Assembly: GCA_964396845.1 (NCBI GenBank)
Contig: CAYNGH010000002.1
Coordinates: 1-64,000, forward strand
From: CAYNGH01 sp964396845
Lineage (GTDB): Bacteria; Vulcanimicrobiota; JAJTBE01; CAYNGH01
Direction: 5' to 3'
DNA: 64,000 nucleotides
Shown here: positions 42,932 through 50,711 of the stretch, piece after piece
How positions within the stretch are numbered: position 1 is the first letter of the stretch
Layout: every line of letters starts with the position of its first letter
Program-made: the position numbers and the translations under genes
The notes under the pieces: generated by a model
What the model was told of the DNA's origin: nothing
What the model saw: only the letters and a program-made list of their open reading frames with translations
Database searches by the model: none

Positions 42932-43855
42932 TCAATCCCGGGGAGGCCACAAATCTCCCATATAATCGGAACCCGACTGCCCCAGCAGATATCCGTTGCA
43001 AAGACCGTTGGAGTTATACCAGGCCAGCTTGTTCACCATTTCCTTCTGACGTTTGACATCCACAGGTGTGCCGTTGGCGATACCATTCCAGGCTTCCCGG
43101 TAAATACTGCCAGCTTCCCTGATATAATCAGAACCATAAAGAGTGCCATCAATCCGGAAAAACCCAAACTTCAATGCCCACAGACGACTTAGAATCTCCA
43201 GCAGGCAGACATCCTTACCGCTCCATGTGGCCCGCCCTCTGGCCCTCAAGGCCATATGCTCCGACTCCAGATGAACCACCTCATTGCAAATCCGGGCCTG
43301 GCTGATTTCACCTTTCATCCACCAGCCCGCTGGGCATTTTTCCGACACTCCCAGGGCCATTGGCCCCTGCACCAGTATCTCCACTTCAAGACCCAGATCT
43401 TTTAACACCTTTAACTCTTCCAGGGTCAGTTCGTAACTGCCGGTAACCCTGGTGACTCCATGCTCCCTGAAGAGCTTTGCCGCAGCGCTGGTATATATGT
43501 TGGCCACTGCCCCCATATGTATGGGAATATTCAAGGGACTGGAATTTATCATTTCCAGAACTCCGGCATTGTGGACTTCCAGCATATCCACCGGCAGGGA
43601 CTTATCATGGATCCGCTCCAGAAGTTTTTCTACTCCGGGCATGTCTTCTTCTCTGGGAACGGAAAAAGTAGAAATATATGCCCGAAGTCCCCGTGCCTTT
43701 AATATTTTCAGAGCCTGCTCAAGATCTGTCAGGTTGAGATTGAGATTGGCCGGGTAATCGGTGGACCAGGGATCTCCCAGATAAACCCCGTCATAAGGAG
43801 TAAGATCAGTGCTTTCCAAGTCTTCCAGGGTGTATATGTTTGTGGTTAATTCCAA
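42932..43855 (-). CDS. U32-family peptidase-like protein
   Basis: The 307-residue sequence follows the U32 family pattern: PYDGVYLGDP near the N-terminus, RGLRAYISTFSVPREEDMPG, MLEVHNAGVLEMINSSPLNI, ELTLEELKVLKDLGLEVEIL, VQGPMALGVSEKCPAGWWMK and LEILSRLWALKFGFFRIDGT. Members are collagenase-like proteases or act in tRNA hydroxylation and ubiquinone synthesis (UbiU/UbiV); several carry an Fe-S cluster. Which function applies here cannot be read off. It begins with TTG at 43855 behind GGGAGG. It is divergent from the ThiT-like gene. Confidence 0.8.
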   Translation of the reverse strand: MELTTNIYTLEDLESTDLTPYDGVYLGDPWSTDYPANLNLNLTDLEQALKILKARGLRAYISTFSVPREEDMPGVEKLLERIHDKSLPVDMLEVHNAGVLEMINSSPLNIPIHMGAVANIYTSAAAKLFREHGVTRVTGSYELTLEELKVLKDLGLEVEILVQGPMALGVSEKCPAGWWMKGEISQARICNEVVHLESEHMALRARGRATWSGKDVCLLEILSRLWALKFGFFRIDGTLYGSDYIREAGSIYREAWNGIANGTPVDVKRQKEMVNKLAWYNSNGLCNGYLLGQSGSDYMGDLWPPRD

Positions 43856-43896
43856 CTTTCTTGCCTCCCGTATGATATAATCATAATTTCTTTAAT

Positions 43897-43932
43897 AAGG
43901 TTCAACTTCCTTCCTGTCAAGGAGATGAACCT
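43897..43932. other. Strong hairpin between divergent genes
   Basis: AAGGTTCA (43897-43904) pairs with TGAACCTT, and an inner CTTCCTT / AAGGAG stem extends the structure. It lies just upstream of a TATAAT box for the ThiT-like gene and near the promoter of the U32 gene. There is no gene end for it to terminate, so it may be an operator or a chance fold. No TPP-riboswitch core (CUGAGA, GGGUGC) was seen. Confidence 0.4.
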
Positions 43933-43939
43933 TTTCTGG

Positions 43940-43945
43940 TATAAT
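43940..43945 (+). promoter_or_regulatory. TATAAT box of the ThiT-like gene (possibly leaderless transcript)
   Basis: A perfect TATAAT ends 6 bp before the ATG at 43952. A start point 7 bp downstream of the -10 box would coincide with the A of the ATG, and no Shine-Dalgarno sequence is visible. No good -35 box was found. Confidence 0.4.
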
Positions 43946-43951
43946 TAACAT

Positions 43952-44527
43952 ATGATGAAGCCTTCAGATTCCCGGCGGTCTTTTGCAGGAGTCCAGCCAT
44001 ACAAAAAAACAGTTTTATTTATCGAAATCGGCATGGCCGTGGCCATATCTGCCATGTTTGTTTTATTTCTGGGTGTTTTTCGGATACCTGCATCCATCCC
44101 GGTTTTCTTCATATCATACCGCCGGGGCCCAAAAGTGGCTATGGCTGCAGCGGTGGCAGTGGGGATGATGGTTCTTGTCATCAGGCCCTTATACCTGCAT
44201 CCCGTAGTATTTATCGAAGCCCCCCTGGAATATATGATGATTGCCCTGGCGGGGTTTTTTCCGCCGGGAATGGGAAAATCCGACAACAGAGTCATAAAGT
44301 GGCTCCACGATCGCCGGGGGATTCTTATTGCCTCGCTGTTGCGTCTGGGAGTGACCCTGGCGGGATCCTACATCATATATTCATATTATTTTCAAGCCAC
44401 AGGGCCGGTGATCTGGGCCATAACCCTGCTGGACGAAGGCCCCCTGTTTATTCCTTTTCTTATTGTAGCAATGGTGCTGGTGCCCCTGCTGGTGAGATAT
44501 GATTTCCTGGTACATGAACTGAAATAA
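43952..44527 (+). CDS. ThiT-like membrane protein (possible thiamine-specific ECF S-component)
   Basis: A 191-residue protein with about six hydrophobic segments. The order resembles ThiT/YuaJ: a first helix (IEIGMAVAISAMFVLFLGVF), SIPVFFISYRRGPKVAMAAA (the RRG loop), the region YLHPVVFIEAPLEYMMIALAG, which matches the family pattern HP-x-LDYPLAF-x-G, and a C-terminal helix. S-components bind the vitamin and use a shared EcfAAT energising module, which is not in this window. The family call is moderate; another S-component is possible. Translation may begin without a leader. Confidence 0.6.
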   Translation: MMKPSDSRRSFAGVQPYKKTVLFIEIGMAVAISAMFVLFLGVFRIPASIPVFFISYRRGPKVAMAAAVAVGMMVLVIRPLYLHPVVFIEAPLEYMMIALAGFFPPGMGKSDNRVIKWLHDRRGILIASLLRLGVTLAGSYIIYSYYFQATGPVIWAITLLDEGPLFIPFLIVAMVLVPLLVRYDFLVHELK

Positions 44528-44546
44528 CTATGCAGAATAGACAAAA

Positions 44547-44576
44547 ACAGGCCTCTGGTGAGAATGCCTGCTTTTT
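44547..44576. terminator. Bidirectional terminator between convergent genes
   Basis: CAGGC and GCCTG form a stem around a 13-nt loop, with AAAAA on the left and CTTTTTAAA on the right. It can serve the ThiT-like gene (+) and the glycine-zipper gene ending at 44597 (-). Confidence 0.75.
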
Positions 44577-44596
44577 AAACCAAAAATATACTTGTC

Positions 44597-45577
44597 TTAA
44601 GATTTGACTTTGTTTTCTGTTTTTGAATCTGCCGGGTTCTGCTCCTGATTCTTCAACGACTTGAGCTTGGCTTTTACGCCCCGGTATGTTTTGATTCCTC
44701 CCAGAACCGCCCCGGCAATGCCCAGCCCGGCAATAGCCAGCCCCGAACCCAGAATCAAACCCAGAGGCGCAAGGCTGATGGCCCCGGCAGCTGCTCCCAG
44801 GGCAACCTTTGAGCCGGTGCTTTTCAAGCCCTTTTCCAGATGTGGTTCCAATTTTTCAACAGCCTTGTTGGAAGAATCTTCGATAAAGTTTTCCATTATG
44901 ACCCGGATGGGATGCCCCAGGACTCCGCCGATGGCTCCCGCCCCAGCGCCAACCGCTGCTCCGATGCCCATGGCCACAGGCCCTCCCAGAATTCCGCTGA
45001 CAGCTCCGGTGACAGCTCCCGCCATAGCTCCCAGGACTACCCGTCCCAAGGGCTTCACTGCGCTCCCGCCGATACCACCCGCAGCGGTGGAAGCAGACAG
45101 AAGGGCTGTGTTTCCCGTCAGCGCCGTAGCCAAAGCTCCTGTCAGGTAACCGCCATAGGTGCCGTCCCGGGTAGAAGCCCTGGTGCTGGAACAAAGTGTC
45201 CCCGTAGCTCCTGAGAATGCCCCGAGAATACCCCCCGCGGCAATTATGGGCAAAGCTATGGCTCCGCCGGTAACTGCCAGCAGTGATGCCGATGCCCCGG
45301 CGCCAATGAGGGCCCCGGTAAGAGAACCAGCCCCCAGGGCCTTCAGATATGACTGGGTAGCTTTCCCCACCTTGCCCCCCACATATCCTCCAAGACCTCC
45401 CGATGCCGCGGTGATAGGGCCACCGGCAATATAACCGCTGATGGTCCCCGACATGGCCCCTGCCGTGGGGTTTGGCTCAAAACGATCCTGCCCGCTTACC
45501 CCGGGACGGGGCGTGGCGTATTCTTTGATCTTCCGGGGGATATTTTTAATTGTCTGGCCGATTTTCCTTATGTTCAT
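44597..45577 (-). CDS. Glycine-zipper protein of unknown function (paralogue 2)
   Basis: About 326 residues. A basic N-terminus (IRKIGQTIKNIPRKIKEYAT) is followed by nearly continuous Gly/Ala helices with G-x3-G spacing (GTISGYIAGGPITAASGGLG, AGAVTGAVSGILGGPVAMGI) and a charged C-terminus ending in SKTENKVKS. The piece STRASTRDGTYGG recalls SRTRDAGGN in the 2916-3977 protein. I prefer ATG 45577; an in-frame TTG at 45598 adds 7 residues. It is the last gene of a three-gene operon beginning at 48389. Function unknown; membrane association is inferred. Confidence 0.65.
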   Translation of the reverse strand: MNIRKIGQTIKNIPRKIKEYATPRPGVSGQDRFEPNPTAGAMSGTISGYIAGGPITAASGGLGGYVGGKVGKATQSYLKALGAGSLTGALIGAGASASLLAVTGGAIALPIIAAGGILGAFSGATGTLCSSTRASTRDGTYGGYLTGALATALTGNTALLSASTAAGGIGGSAVKPLGRVVLGAMAGAVTGAVSGILGGPVAMGIGAAVGAGAGAIGGVLGHPIRVIMENFIEDSSNKAVEKLEPHLEKGLKSTGSKVALGAAAGAISLAPLGLILGSGLAIAGLGIAGAVLGGIKTYRGVKAKLKSLKNQEQNPADSKTENKVKS

Positions 45578-45659
45578 TCCTGGGATAAATCCTTTCAAAA
45601 CAAGGACCCCGGCCCCGTAAGGTCACCCTATGCAGGGCCGGTCTGTCAAGTTGTTCGAA

Positions 45660-46751
45660 TCAGATGATTTTCCTGACCACATTAACCATGATGCCAACCA
45701 GAGCACCGCCGATGGCCCCCAGAACAGTGCCTCCCAGGACTTGTCCCACTGCTCCGAACCGGGCTTTTGATTCCACCACGCTGGTGACATTCTCCAGAAC
45801 CGGTTTTTCACTGCCGATGAGAGGATTTCTCATCTGGGGAGATTCCACGGTGACATCCTGCCGGGGAAGCTGGGATTCACGGAATACATCATAGCTGGAC
45901 ACGGTAGTTTCCTGGGGAATCTGGCCGATGGTCACCTGTTCCATTACCGGTGCCTTATAAGATATTTCCTTTGAAATGGTGTTTCCAGATTCCAGAACTG
46001 CTGCCAGGCCCCCCATGGTTGCTCCGCCGATGGCTCCCGCGGCAGTTGTTGCAGCTATGAGCTTGCTTTCACCTTGCAGATCCCGATTGCTTTCCCTGGG
46101 AACATGTTCTCCCTTTTTCATCACCTTGCGTCCCACCGCTATAGCTGTTGACACCCCAAGACCCGCTACGGCGCCGATGGCCATATGTTTGGCCCCTGCG
46201 ATTACAGGATTGGAAACATCTGCAGTGTGAATCACTTCCCCGGTTTTCTCTGTGTATGATCCAACCTTTTCATATTCTATCCTGGGAGAGAAGGAATGCT
46301 TCGTCCCCTGAAGATAACCCTGATTGTCGTTTATCTGCTGGGTGTGGTGTTCATAGCCCTTCATGGTGGGCCGGGTAATATCATGATCTATCTTGGTGAT
46401 TTCTATCTTAGGCCGATCCAGGGCAGTGTTGATGACCTCATTGGCCATTCCCAATGCCCCGCCGATAGCAGCACCGCCGGCGGTGCCGAATATCACCAGC
46501 TCCTTATCGGAAAGATCCGATATGGAAGGCGGTTTGAGCTGTGAGAGATCTGCTATGTTTTCCACATCTTTTTTGATATCCTTGACATCGGATTCAATGC
46601 GGTTCAGCTCTTTTGATATTTCTCTGGCACCGGGGTGAACCGGGGTATATTCATCGCCGGTGGCGGTGGCAAAGTCCCTGTCGGTATTTCCTGTGACATT
46701 GGTCTTTACCCAGCTGCCGATTTTATTTGAAACGTTCTTGATGGAATCCAT
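45660..46751 (-). CDS. Glycine-zipper-flanked hypothetical protein (paralogue 3)
   Basis: A 363-residue protein with no recognised family. An N-terminal helix (DSIKNVSNKIGSWVKTNVTG) and a coiled segment lead to a short Gly-zipper (GTAGGAAIGGALGMANEVI). A hydrophilic middle part is followed by further zippers (AIGAVAGLGVSTAIAV, AATTAAGAIGGATMGGLAAV). The C-terminus ends with GGTVLGAIGGALVGIMVNVV. It therefore differs from its neighbours by its large hydrophilic insert. It is 36 bp behind the gene ending at 46788. A sequence GGAGGCTCAAAG precedes the ATG. Confidence 0.65.
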   Translation of the reverse strand: MDSIKNVSNKIGSWVKTNVTGNTDRDFATATGDEYTPVHPGAREISKELNRIESDVKDIKKDVENIADLSQLKPPSISDLSDKELVIFGTAGGAAIGGALGMANEVINTALDRPKIEITKIDHDITRPTMKGYEHHTQQINDNQGYLQGTKHSFSPRIEYEKVGSYTEKTGEVIHTADVSNPVIAGAKHMAIGAVAGLGVSTAIAVGRKVMKKGEHVPRESNRDLQGESKLIAATTAAGAIGGATMGGLAAVLESGNTISKEISYKAPVMEQVTIGQIPQETTVSSYDVFRESQLPRQDVTVESPQMRNPLIGSEKPVLENVTSVVESKARFGAVGQVLGGTVLGAIGGALVGIMVNVVRKII

Positions 46752-46787
46752 CTTTGAGCCTCCTTTTCTTATGCTTTTCAGGTCAGA

Positions 46788-48389
46788 CTATCTGTTCGCC
46801 TTGCTCTGGAGTTCTTTTTCCCAGCGGTTCAGATATTCTTCCTTCTGCTGGAGGCGTCGCTTGTCGGATTCAACCTGCTGGCGGGCACGTTCCACGTCCC
46901 GGTTGAGCTGTTCATAACGGTTCCGCTCATTTCTGGCGTTATCCCTTTCCCGGGATGCCTCAGACCGCAGGGATCGAGCCGTTGAAAGCTCACGGTCTGC
47001 TTCCCTCATCTTGCGGTCTGCTTCTCTTTCCTTTGTGTCGGCTGAATCTATCTTCCGGTTCCATTCTTTCTCCAGGGGTTTCCACTTGGCTTCCACCTTA
47101 GCGGCCACTTCCTTGTCGATGTTCTTGTTGCGATCGTCAAGTTTTCTTTTGATTTCCTGCATACGGCTGAACTTATCGGCATAATCGGTTTCCAGCTCCA
47201 CCTTGCGGTTGTCAAACAGCTCCTGGGCGCCGGTTTCAATGTGCTGGTCAACTTCCTTTTCCTTTTTGTCAACCTTGGACTGCCAGTCGGTGAGATGCTC
47301 TTCTTTCTCGTTGAGCTTGCCTTCTTTTTTGAAGAGATCCGTGGCTTTTTCCTTATACATTTCATCGGACTTGGTGTCGATGATCTGGTCAAGATTGGCT
47401 TCCTTGGTATTTATCCGTTTCTCCTCGGAATTGAGGAAGCTGTCCCGCTGATCCTGCTCTTTTGATCTCTTGGAATGGAGATCCTTGGCCTGGGATATTT
47501 CATTCTGAAGCTTATCGGCAGCGGACTTGAGATTCTCTTCCTTGGTGGACAGCAGTTCTTCTTTTTTCTGAAGCTCTGCAAATTTCCGACCCTGGAAGAG
47601 TTTGTTGCCCACCCATTTGATGCCGTCTTTCACCTTGTCGATGGCAGACCATGCTCCCACGTATCCGCCGACTCCGAAGACCCCGGCCCCTACAGCTGCA
47701 CCGATGGCCGCCGGCCCGGTTATAGCCGCCAGAGTAACCCCTGTGGCCAGAAGACCAGCTATGGTAGCGCCCGCCGCGGCGACTCCTGCGCCGGCAACGG
47801 CTCCGCCCACCAGTCCCGAGGCTGCGCCCACACCGGCAACCAGAGTGGAAAGAAGTCCCGGCTTCTTGGGAGCTTCAAGGCTTTCATCTCCGCTTTTCGG
47901 CTTGCCTGTGGGGGCTCCCAGAATCTTCCGGACACCGGTTCCCAGGGATCCCGCTAACTTGTTTCCTGTCTTGAAAAGGCCATGGCCGGTTATAAGAGAT
48001 CCTGCCGCCATGCCGATTTTTCCCATGGTGCCTACTGTGGAAAAGGTGGTGCCGATTCCTGCCAGAAGACCGCCACCGGTAACCGCAACGATGGCCGGGG
48101 CCAAGGCTCCTCCGACGATTCCCAGGGCTATGGCTCCGCCGGCAGCACCCACATAAAGCCCCGCAGTTCCTAAAGCTCCTCCCGCCAGAACTCCCGCAGT
48201 GCCGGAAATCCTATCGGAGAACTTGATTACCGCCCGTTTCCAGCTGGACATCTCCTTGGGCTTATCCTCAACGGATCCTTTGAATCCGTCTTTGGTATCG
48301 ATTTTTGCCCCTTCGTCCTTCTTCACCGGGGCCTTTTCCATTTTCTGGGGGATGTTTGTATCAACACCCATTTTCTTAATACCGTCCAC
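46788..48389 (-). CDS. Glycine-zipper protein with long coiled-coil tail (paralogue 4)
   Basis: A 533-residue two-part protein. Residues about 45-265 are Gly/Ala-rich zippers with the blocks WKRAVIKFSDRISGTAGVLA, GGALGTAGLYVGAAGGAIAL and ATIAGLLATGVTLAAITGPA. They align without gaps to the 48759-49589 protein. Residues 280-533 are a highly charged coiled coil (ERNRYEQLNRDVERARQQVE). GTG at 48389 follows GGAGGTGCAACT. It heads the three-gene operon and has a promoter with a TGTTAACA pair upstream. A membrane-bound head carrying an extended arm is the inferred shape. Confidence 0.72.
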   Translation of the reverse strand: MDGIKKMGVDTNIPQKMEKAPVKKDEGAKIDTKDGFKGSVEDKPKEMSSWKRAVIKFSDRISGTAGVLAGGALGTAGLYVGAAGGAIALGIVGGALAPAIVAVTGGGLLAGIGTTFSTVGTMGKIGMAAGSLITGHGLFKTGNKLAGSLGTGVRKILGAPTGKPKSGDESLEAPKKPGLLSTLVAGVGAASGLVGGAVAGAGVAAAGATIAGLLATGVTLAAITGPAAIGAAVGAGVFGVGGYVGAWSAIDKVKDGIKWVGNKLFQGRKFAELQKKEELLSTKEENLKSAADKLQNEISQAKDLHSKRSKEQDQRDSFLNSEEKRINTKEANLDQIIDTKSDEMYKEKATDLFKKEGKLNEKEEHLTDWQSKVDKKEKEVDQHIETGAQELFDNRKVELETDYADKFSRMQEIKRKLDDRNKNIDKEVAAKVEAKWKPLEKEWNRKIDSADTKEREADRKMREADRELSTARSLRSEASRERDNARNERNRYEQLNRDVERARQQVESDKRRLQQKEEYLNRWEKELQSKANR

Positions 48390-48441
48390 AGTTGCACCTC
48401 CATAATATGTTTAAAAGTATTTTCCTAATATACATCATCTT

Positions 48442-48498
48442 ATTATGACAGATGGGTCAGTCATTATCAATACTTCCGATGTTAACAAAATGTTACCA
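48442..48498 (-). promoter_or_regulatory. Promoter of the glycine-zipper operon with paired TGTTAACA-type site
   Basis: On the minus strand: TGGTAACA, 3 bp, TGTTAACA (48498-48480), 9 bp, -35 TTGATA (48470-48465), 17 bp, -10 CATAAT (48447-48442). The GTG start at 48389 follows about 45 nt after the expected mRNA start. The same layout is found at 49630-49686 and, with one half-site, at 54475-54520. The rest of the 369-bp gap (48499-48712) contains nothing I can support. Confidence 0.65.
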
Positions 48499-48712
48499 GA
48501 TGCCAATAAACCAGAGTATTATCATACATGAACAAAGAGTTTCAAGTAAGCATGACTGGAAAGAAACATACACCCTGTACATGAGAGTGGAAACCAGATA
48601 AAAACAACCTTTTATGCTGGAATCATAACCCCGGCTGTTGCCCCTTGGAGATGAATCGCTGGGGAAGCAGAACTGTTGGATATAAAGACAAAGATCAATA
48701 AGTAATATCAAA

Positions 48713-48736
48713 AGGGCACCCCGTTTGGGATGCCCT
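48713..48736 (-). terminator. Intrinsic terminator of the 48759-49589 gene
   Basis: AGGGCACCCC / GGGATGCCCT stem with a 4-nt loop; on the minus strand the stem is followed by TTTTGATATT. It lies 23 bp behind the stop codon. Confidence 0.8.
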
Positions 48737-48758
48737 GATATGACAATATTTTTACTGG

Positions 48759-49589
48759 TTATTTTGCTTCTTTGGCTTCCTGTTTTGGCTCACTTTTAAC
48801 AAACTTGCCGATGAGCTTCTTTGCCCCGGACTTCACTTTATCGATGGCAGACCATGAACCGCTGAATCCGCCGATTCCAAAAACCGTGGCCCCCACCGCA
48901 GCGCCGATGGCTGCAGGCCCTGTAATGGCCGCCAGGGTAACTCCCGTGGCCAGAAGCCCGGAAATAGTAGCCCCCGCTGCCATGACTCCAGCTCCTGTAA
49001 TGGCTCCGCCGGCGACTCCCGCAACGGATCCCACCGCAGCGACTCCCAATTCTATCAGGCTGGGCTTATTCGGCACTCCCACGTCCCCTGCTTCTTCTTT
49101 CTGGGAAGGGGCTCCCAGGGTTTTTCTAACCCCAGTGCCTACAGCTTCAACAGTCCCCTTGCCCGCCTTGAACATGCCGTATCCCGTCAGGACTGAACCG
49201 GTCACAAGACCCGCCTTGCCCACCAGACCTGCAGTGGCAAAGGTCTTGCCGATGCCCGCTAAAACTCCCGTAGTGGTTACCGCGGCAACTGCCGGCCCCA
49301 GAGCTAATCCGGTAATACCCAGGGCAACGGCACCGCCGATGGCCCCGACATAAAGCCCTGCTGTTCCCAAGGCTCCGCCTGCTACCATTCCCAGGGTTCC
49401 CGTCAGGCGATCCGAGAACTTAATAATAGAACGTTTCCATCCCGCCATCTCCTTTGGCTTTGACTCCACCGAGCCTGACATCTTGTCAGTGGTGTTGATG
49501 GATGCTTCTTCCTTGACCGAAGGGTTGGCTTCCGCCTGCCGGGTCAAGGGTATATTTTGAGGGGTGTTTATCTTTCCTATGGAATCCAT
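48759..49589 (-). CDS. Glycine-zipper protein (paralogue 5)
   Basis: A 276-residue protein closely related to the first 270 residues of the 46788-48389 protein. Shared blocks include WKRSIIKFSDRLTGTLGMVA, GGALGTAGLYVGAIGGAVAL, GTGVRKTLGAPS and ISGLLATGVTLAAITGPAAI; the coiled-coil tail is missing and the end is short (KKLIGKFVKSEPKQEAKEAK). It looks like a duplication of the head without the arm. GGGAGGAAGCAGAA precedes the ATG. It is monocistronic, with its own promoter and terminator. The hydrophobic zippers suggest membrane insertion; function unknown. Confidence 0.72.
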   Translation of the reverse strand: MDSIGKINTPQNIPLTRQAEANPSVKEEASINTTDKMSGSVESKPKEMAGWKRSIIKFSDRLTGTLGMVAGGALGTAGLYVGAIGGAVALGITGLALGPAVAAVTTTGVLAGIGKTFATAGLVGKAGLVTGSVLTGYGMFKAGKGTVEAVGTGVRKTLGAPSQKEEAGDVGVPNKPSLIELGVAAVGSVAGVAGGAITGAGVMAAGATISGLLATGVTLAAITGPAAIGAAVGATVFGIGGFSGSWSAIDKVKSGAKKLIGKFVKSEPKQEAKEAK

Positions 49590-49629
49590 TTCTGCTTCCT
49601 CCCAAATTCATTTATTTCTGGTCAATACT

Positions 49630-49686
49630 ATTATTGCAGATGTTCCAGTAACAAATCAACCAATATTTGTAAACATAGTGTTAACA
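49630..49686 (-). promoter_or_regulatory. Promoter of the 48759-49589 gene with paired TGTTAACA-type site
   Basis: On the minus strand: TGTTAACA, 3 bp, TGTTTACA (49686-49668), 8 bp, -35 TTGATT (49659-49654), 18 bp, -10 AATAAT (49635-49630). The geometry matches 48442-48498. Confidence 0.65.
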
Positions 49687-49720
49687 GATTGCATATGTTC
49701 CCCATGCATTATCCATGAAA

Positions 49721-49749
49721 AAAGGCACCGCCCAATGACGATGCCTTTT
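49721..49749 (-). terminator. Intrinsic terminator of the porCDAB operon
   Basis: AAAAGGCA and TGCCTTTT arms enclose a 13-nt loop, 21 bp behind the porB stop. On the minus strand the end of the stem is followed by TTTTCATGG. Confidence 0.7.
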
Positions 49750-49769
49750 GATTTGACATGTGCCGGGGA

Positions 49770-50711
49770 TTAGAACAGCTTCTTGCCGTCCATCTCCAGG
49801 TAATGGGCCCAGTCCTCGTCCACCTTGGCCTGGATCTTTTCCGGCCAGCCCTCGCAACCGGGCTTGAACAGATGGGAAAACCGCCCCTGGGCTCGAAGCC
49901 ATTCCTCGATGGGTTTCTTCTTGTCGGCCTTGACCTTGCGGGTCAGCCGGAAGATCCCATTTTCGATCTCATAAAGAGGCCAGAAACATGTTTCCACCGC
50001 CAGTTTGGCGATTTCTATGGCCTTGTCGCCGGGGAAACGCCATCCCCGGGGACAGGGAGCCAGAACCAGCAGGAACGCCGGGCCGTCAACGGCAAAGGCT
50101 TTCTCGGATTTCTTGATTAGATCCTGCCAGTAGCCGATGGTTCCCTGGGCCGCATAAGGGATGTGATGAGCCGCCATCACCATGGTCAGATCCTTGCGGT
50201 ATTGGGATTTCCCCACAGAACATGTCCCCGCAGGGGCAGTGTTTGTGCTGGCACACATGGGAGTTGCCGATGAACGCTGGATGCCGGTGTTCATATAGGC
50301 CTCGTTGTCATAACAGACATAGACCATGTTATGACCCCGTTCCATGGCTCCCGACAGGGACTGAATGCCGATGTCGTAAGTGCCGCCGTCGCCACCCCAA
50401 GCCACGAACTTGACTTCCTTGTTCATGGGTATCCTGCCCTTGCGCTGAAGGGCACGGTATGCCGCCTCGATTCCGGAAACTGTTGCCGCGGAATTTTCGA
50501 AGGCGTTGTGGATGAAGGGAGTCTTCCACGCGGTATATGGATAAATGGTAGTGGCAACTTCCAGACAGCCGGTGGCGCATCCCACAACCAGATCATCAGT
50601 GGTTCCCTGAAGTATCTGGCGCACCGCAATACTGGCACCACAGCCGGCACACAGACGGTGTCCTCCCGACAGCCTTTCAGGCCGTTTTGACATCTCTTTT
50701 AAGGTTGCCAT
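49770..50711 (-). CDS. porB: Pyruvate:ferredoxin oxidoreductase, beta subunit
   Basis: The beta subunit binds thiamine pyrophosphate and an Fe-S cluster for oxidative decarboxylation of pyruvate to acetyl-CoA. The 313-residue protein has CAGCGASIAV and VVGCATGCLEVA (cluster cysteines), and the TPP signature AWGGDGGTYDIGIQSLSGAM with YVCYDNEAYMNTGIQRSSAT. The order gamma-delta-alpha-beta (porC, porD, porA, porB) is the four-subunit type found in Thermotoga, archaea and some anaerobic bacteria. The start overlaps the porA stop by 1 bp. A related 2-oxoacid as substrate cannot be ruled out. Confidence 0.93.
   Translation of the reverse strand: MATLKEMSKRPERLSGGHRLCAGCGASIAVRQILQGTTDDLVVGCATGCLEVATTIYPYTAWKTPFIHNAFENSAATVSGIEAAYRALQRKGRIPMNKEVKFVAWGGDGGTYDIGIQSLSGAMERGHNMVYVCYDNEAYMNTGIQRSSATPMCASTNTAPAGTCSVGKSQYRKDLTMVMAAHHIPYAAQGTIGYWQDLIKKSEKAFAVDGPAFLLVLAPCPRGWRFPGDKAIEIAKLAVETCFWPLYEIENGIFRLTRKVKADKKKPIEEWLRAQGRFSHLFKPGCEGWPEKIQAKVDEDWAHYLEMDGKKLF

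Noticed and set aside
43897..43932. TPP riboswitch before the ThiT-like gene
   Set aside because: The hairpin lacks the conserved CUGAGA and GGGUGC segments and lies upstream of the apparent -10 box.
48493..48711. Minus-strand frame of 72 codons in the 369-bp gap upstream of the glycine-zipper operon
   Set aside because: Composition is atypical (many Cys, Tyr and Phe), there is no good start site, and it runs into the promoter region of the operon.
44597..49589. Phage or prophage tail region
   Set aside because: Gly-zipper and coiled-coil content resembles some tail proteins, but no terminase, capsid, portal, integrase or lysis gene is nearby and base composition does not change.
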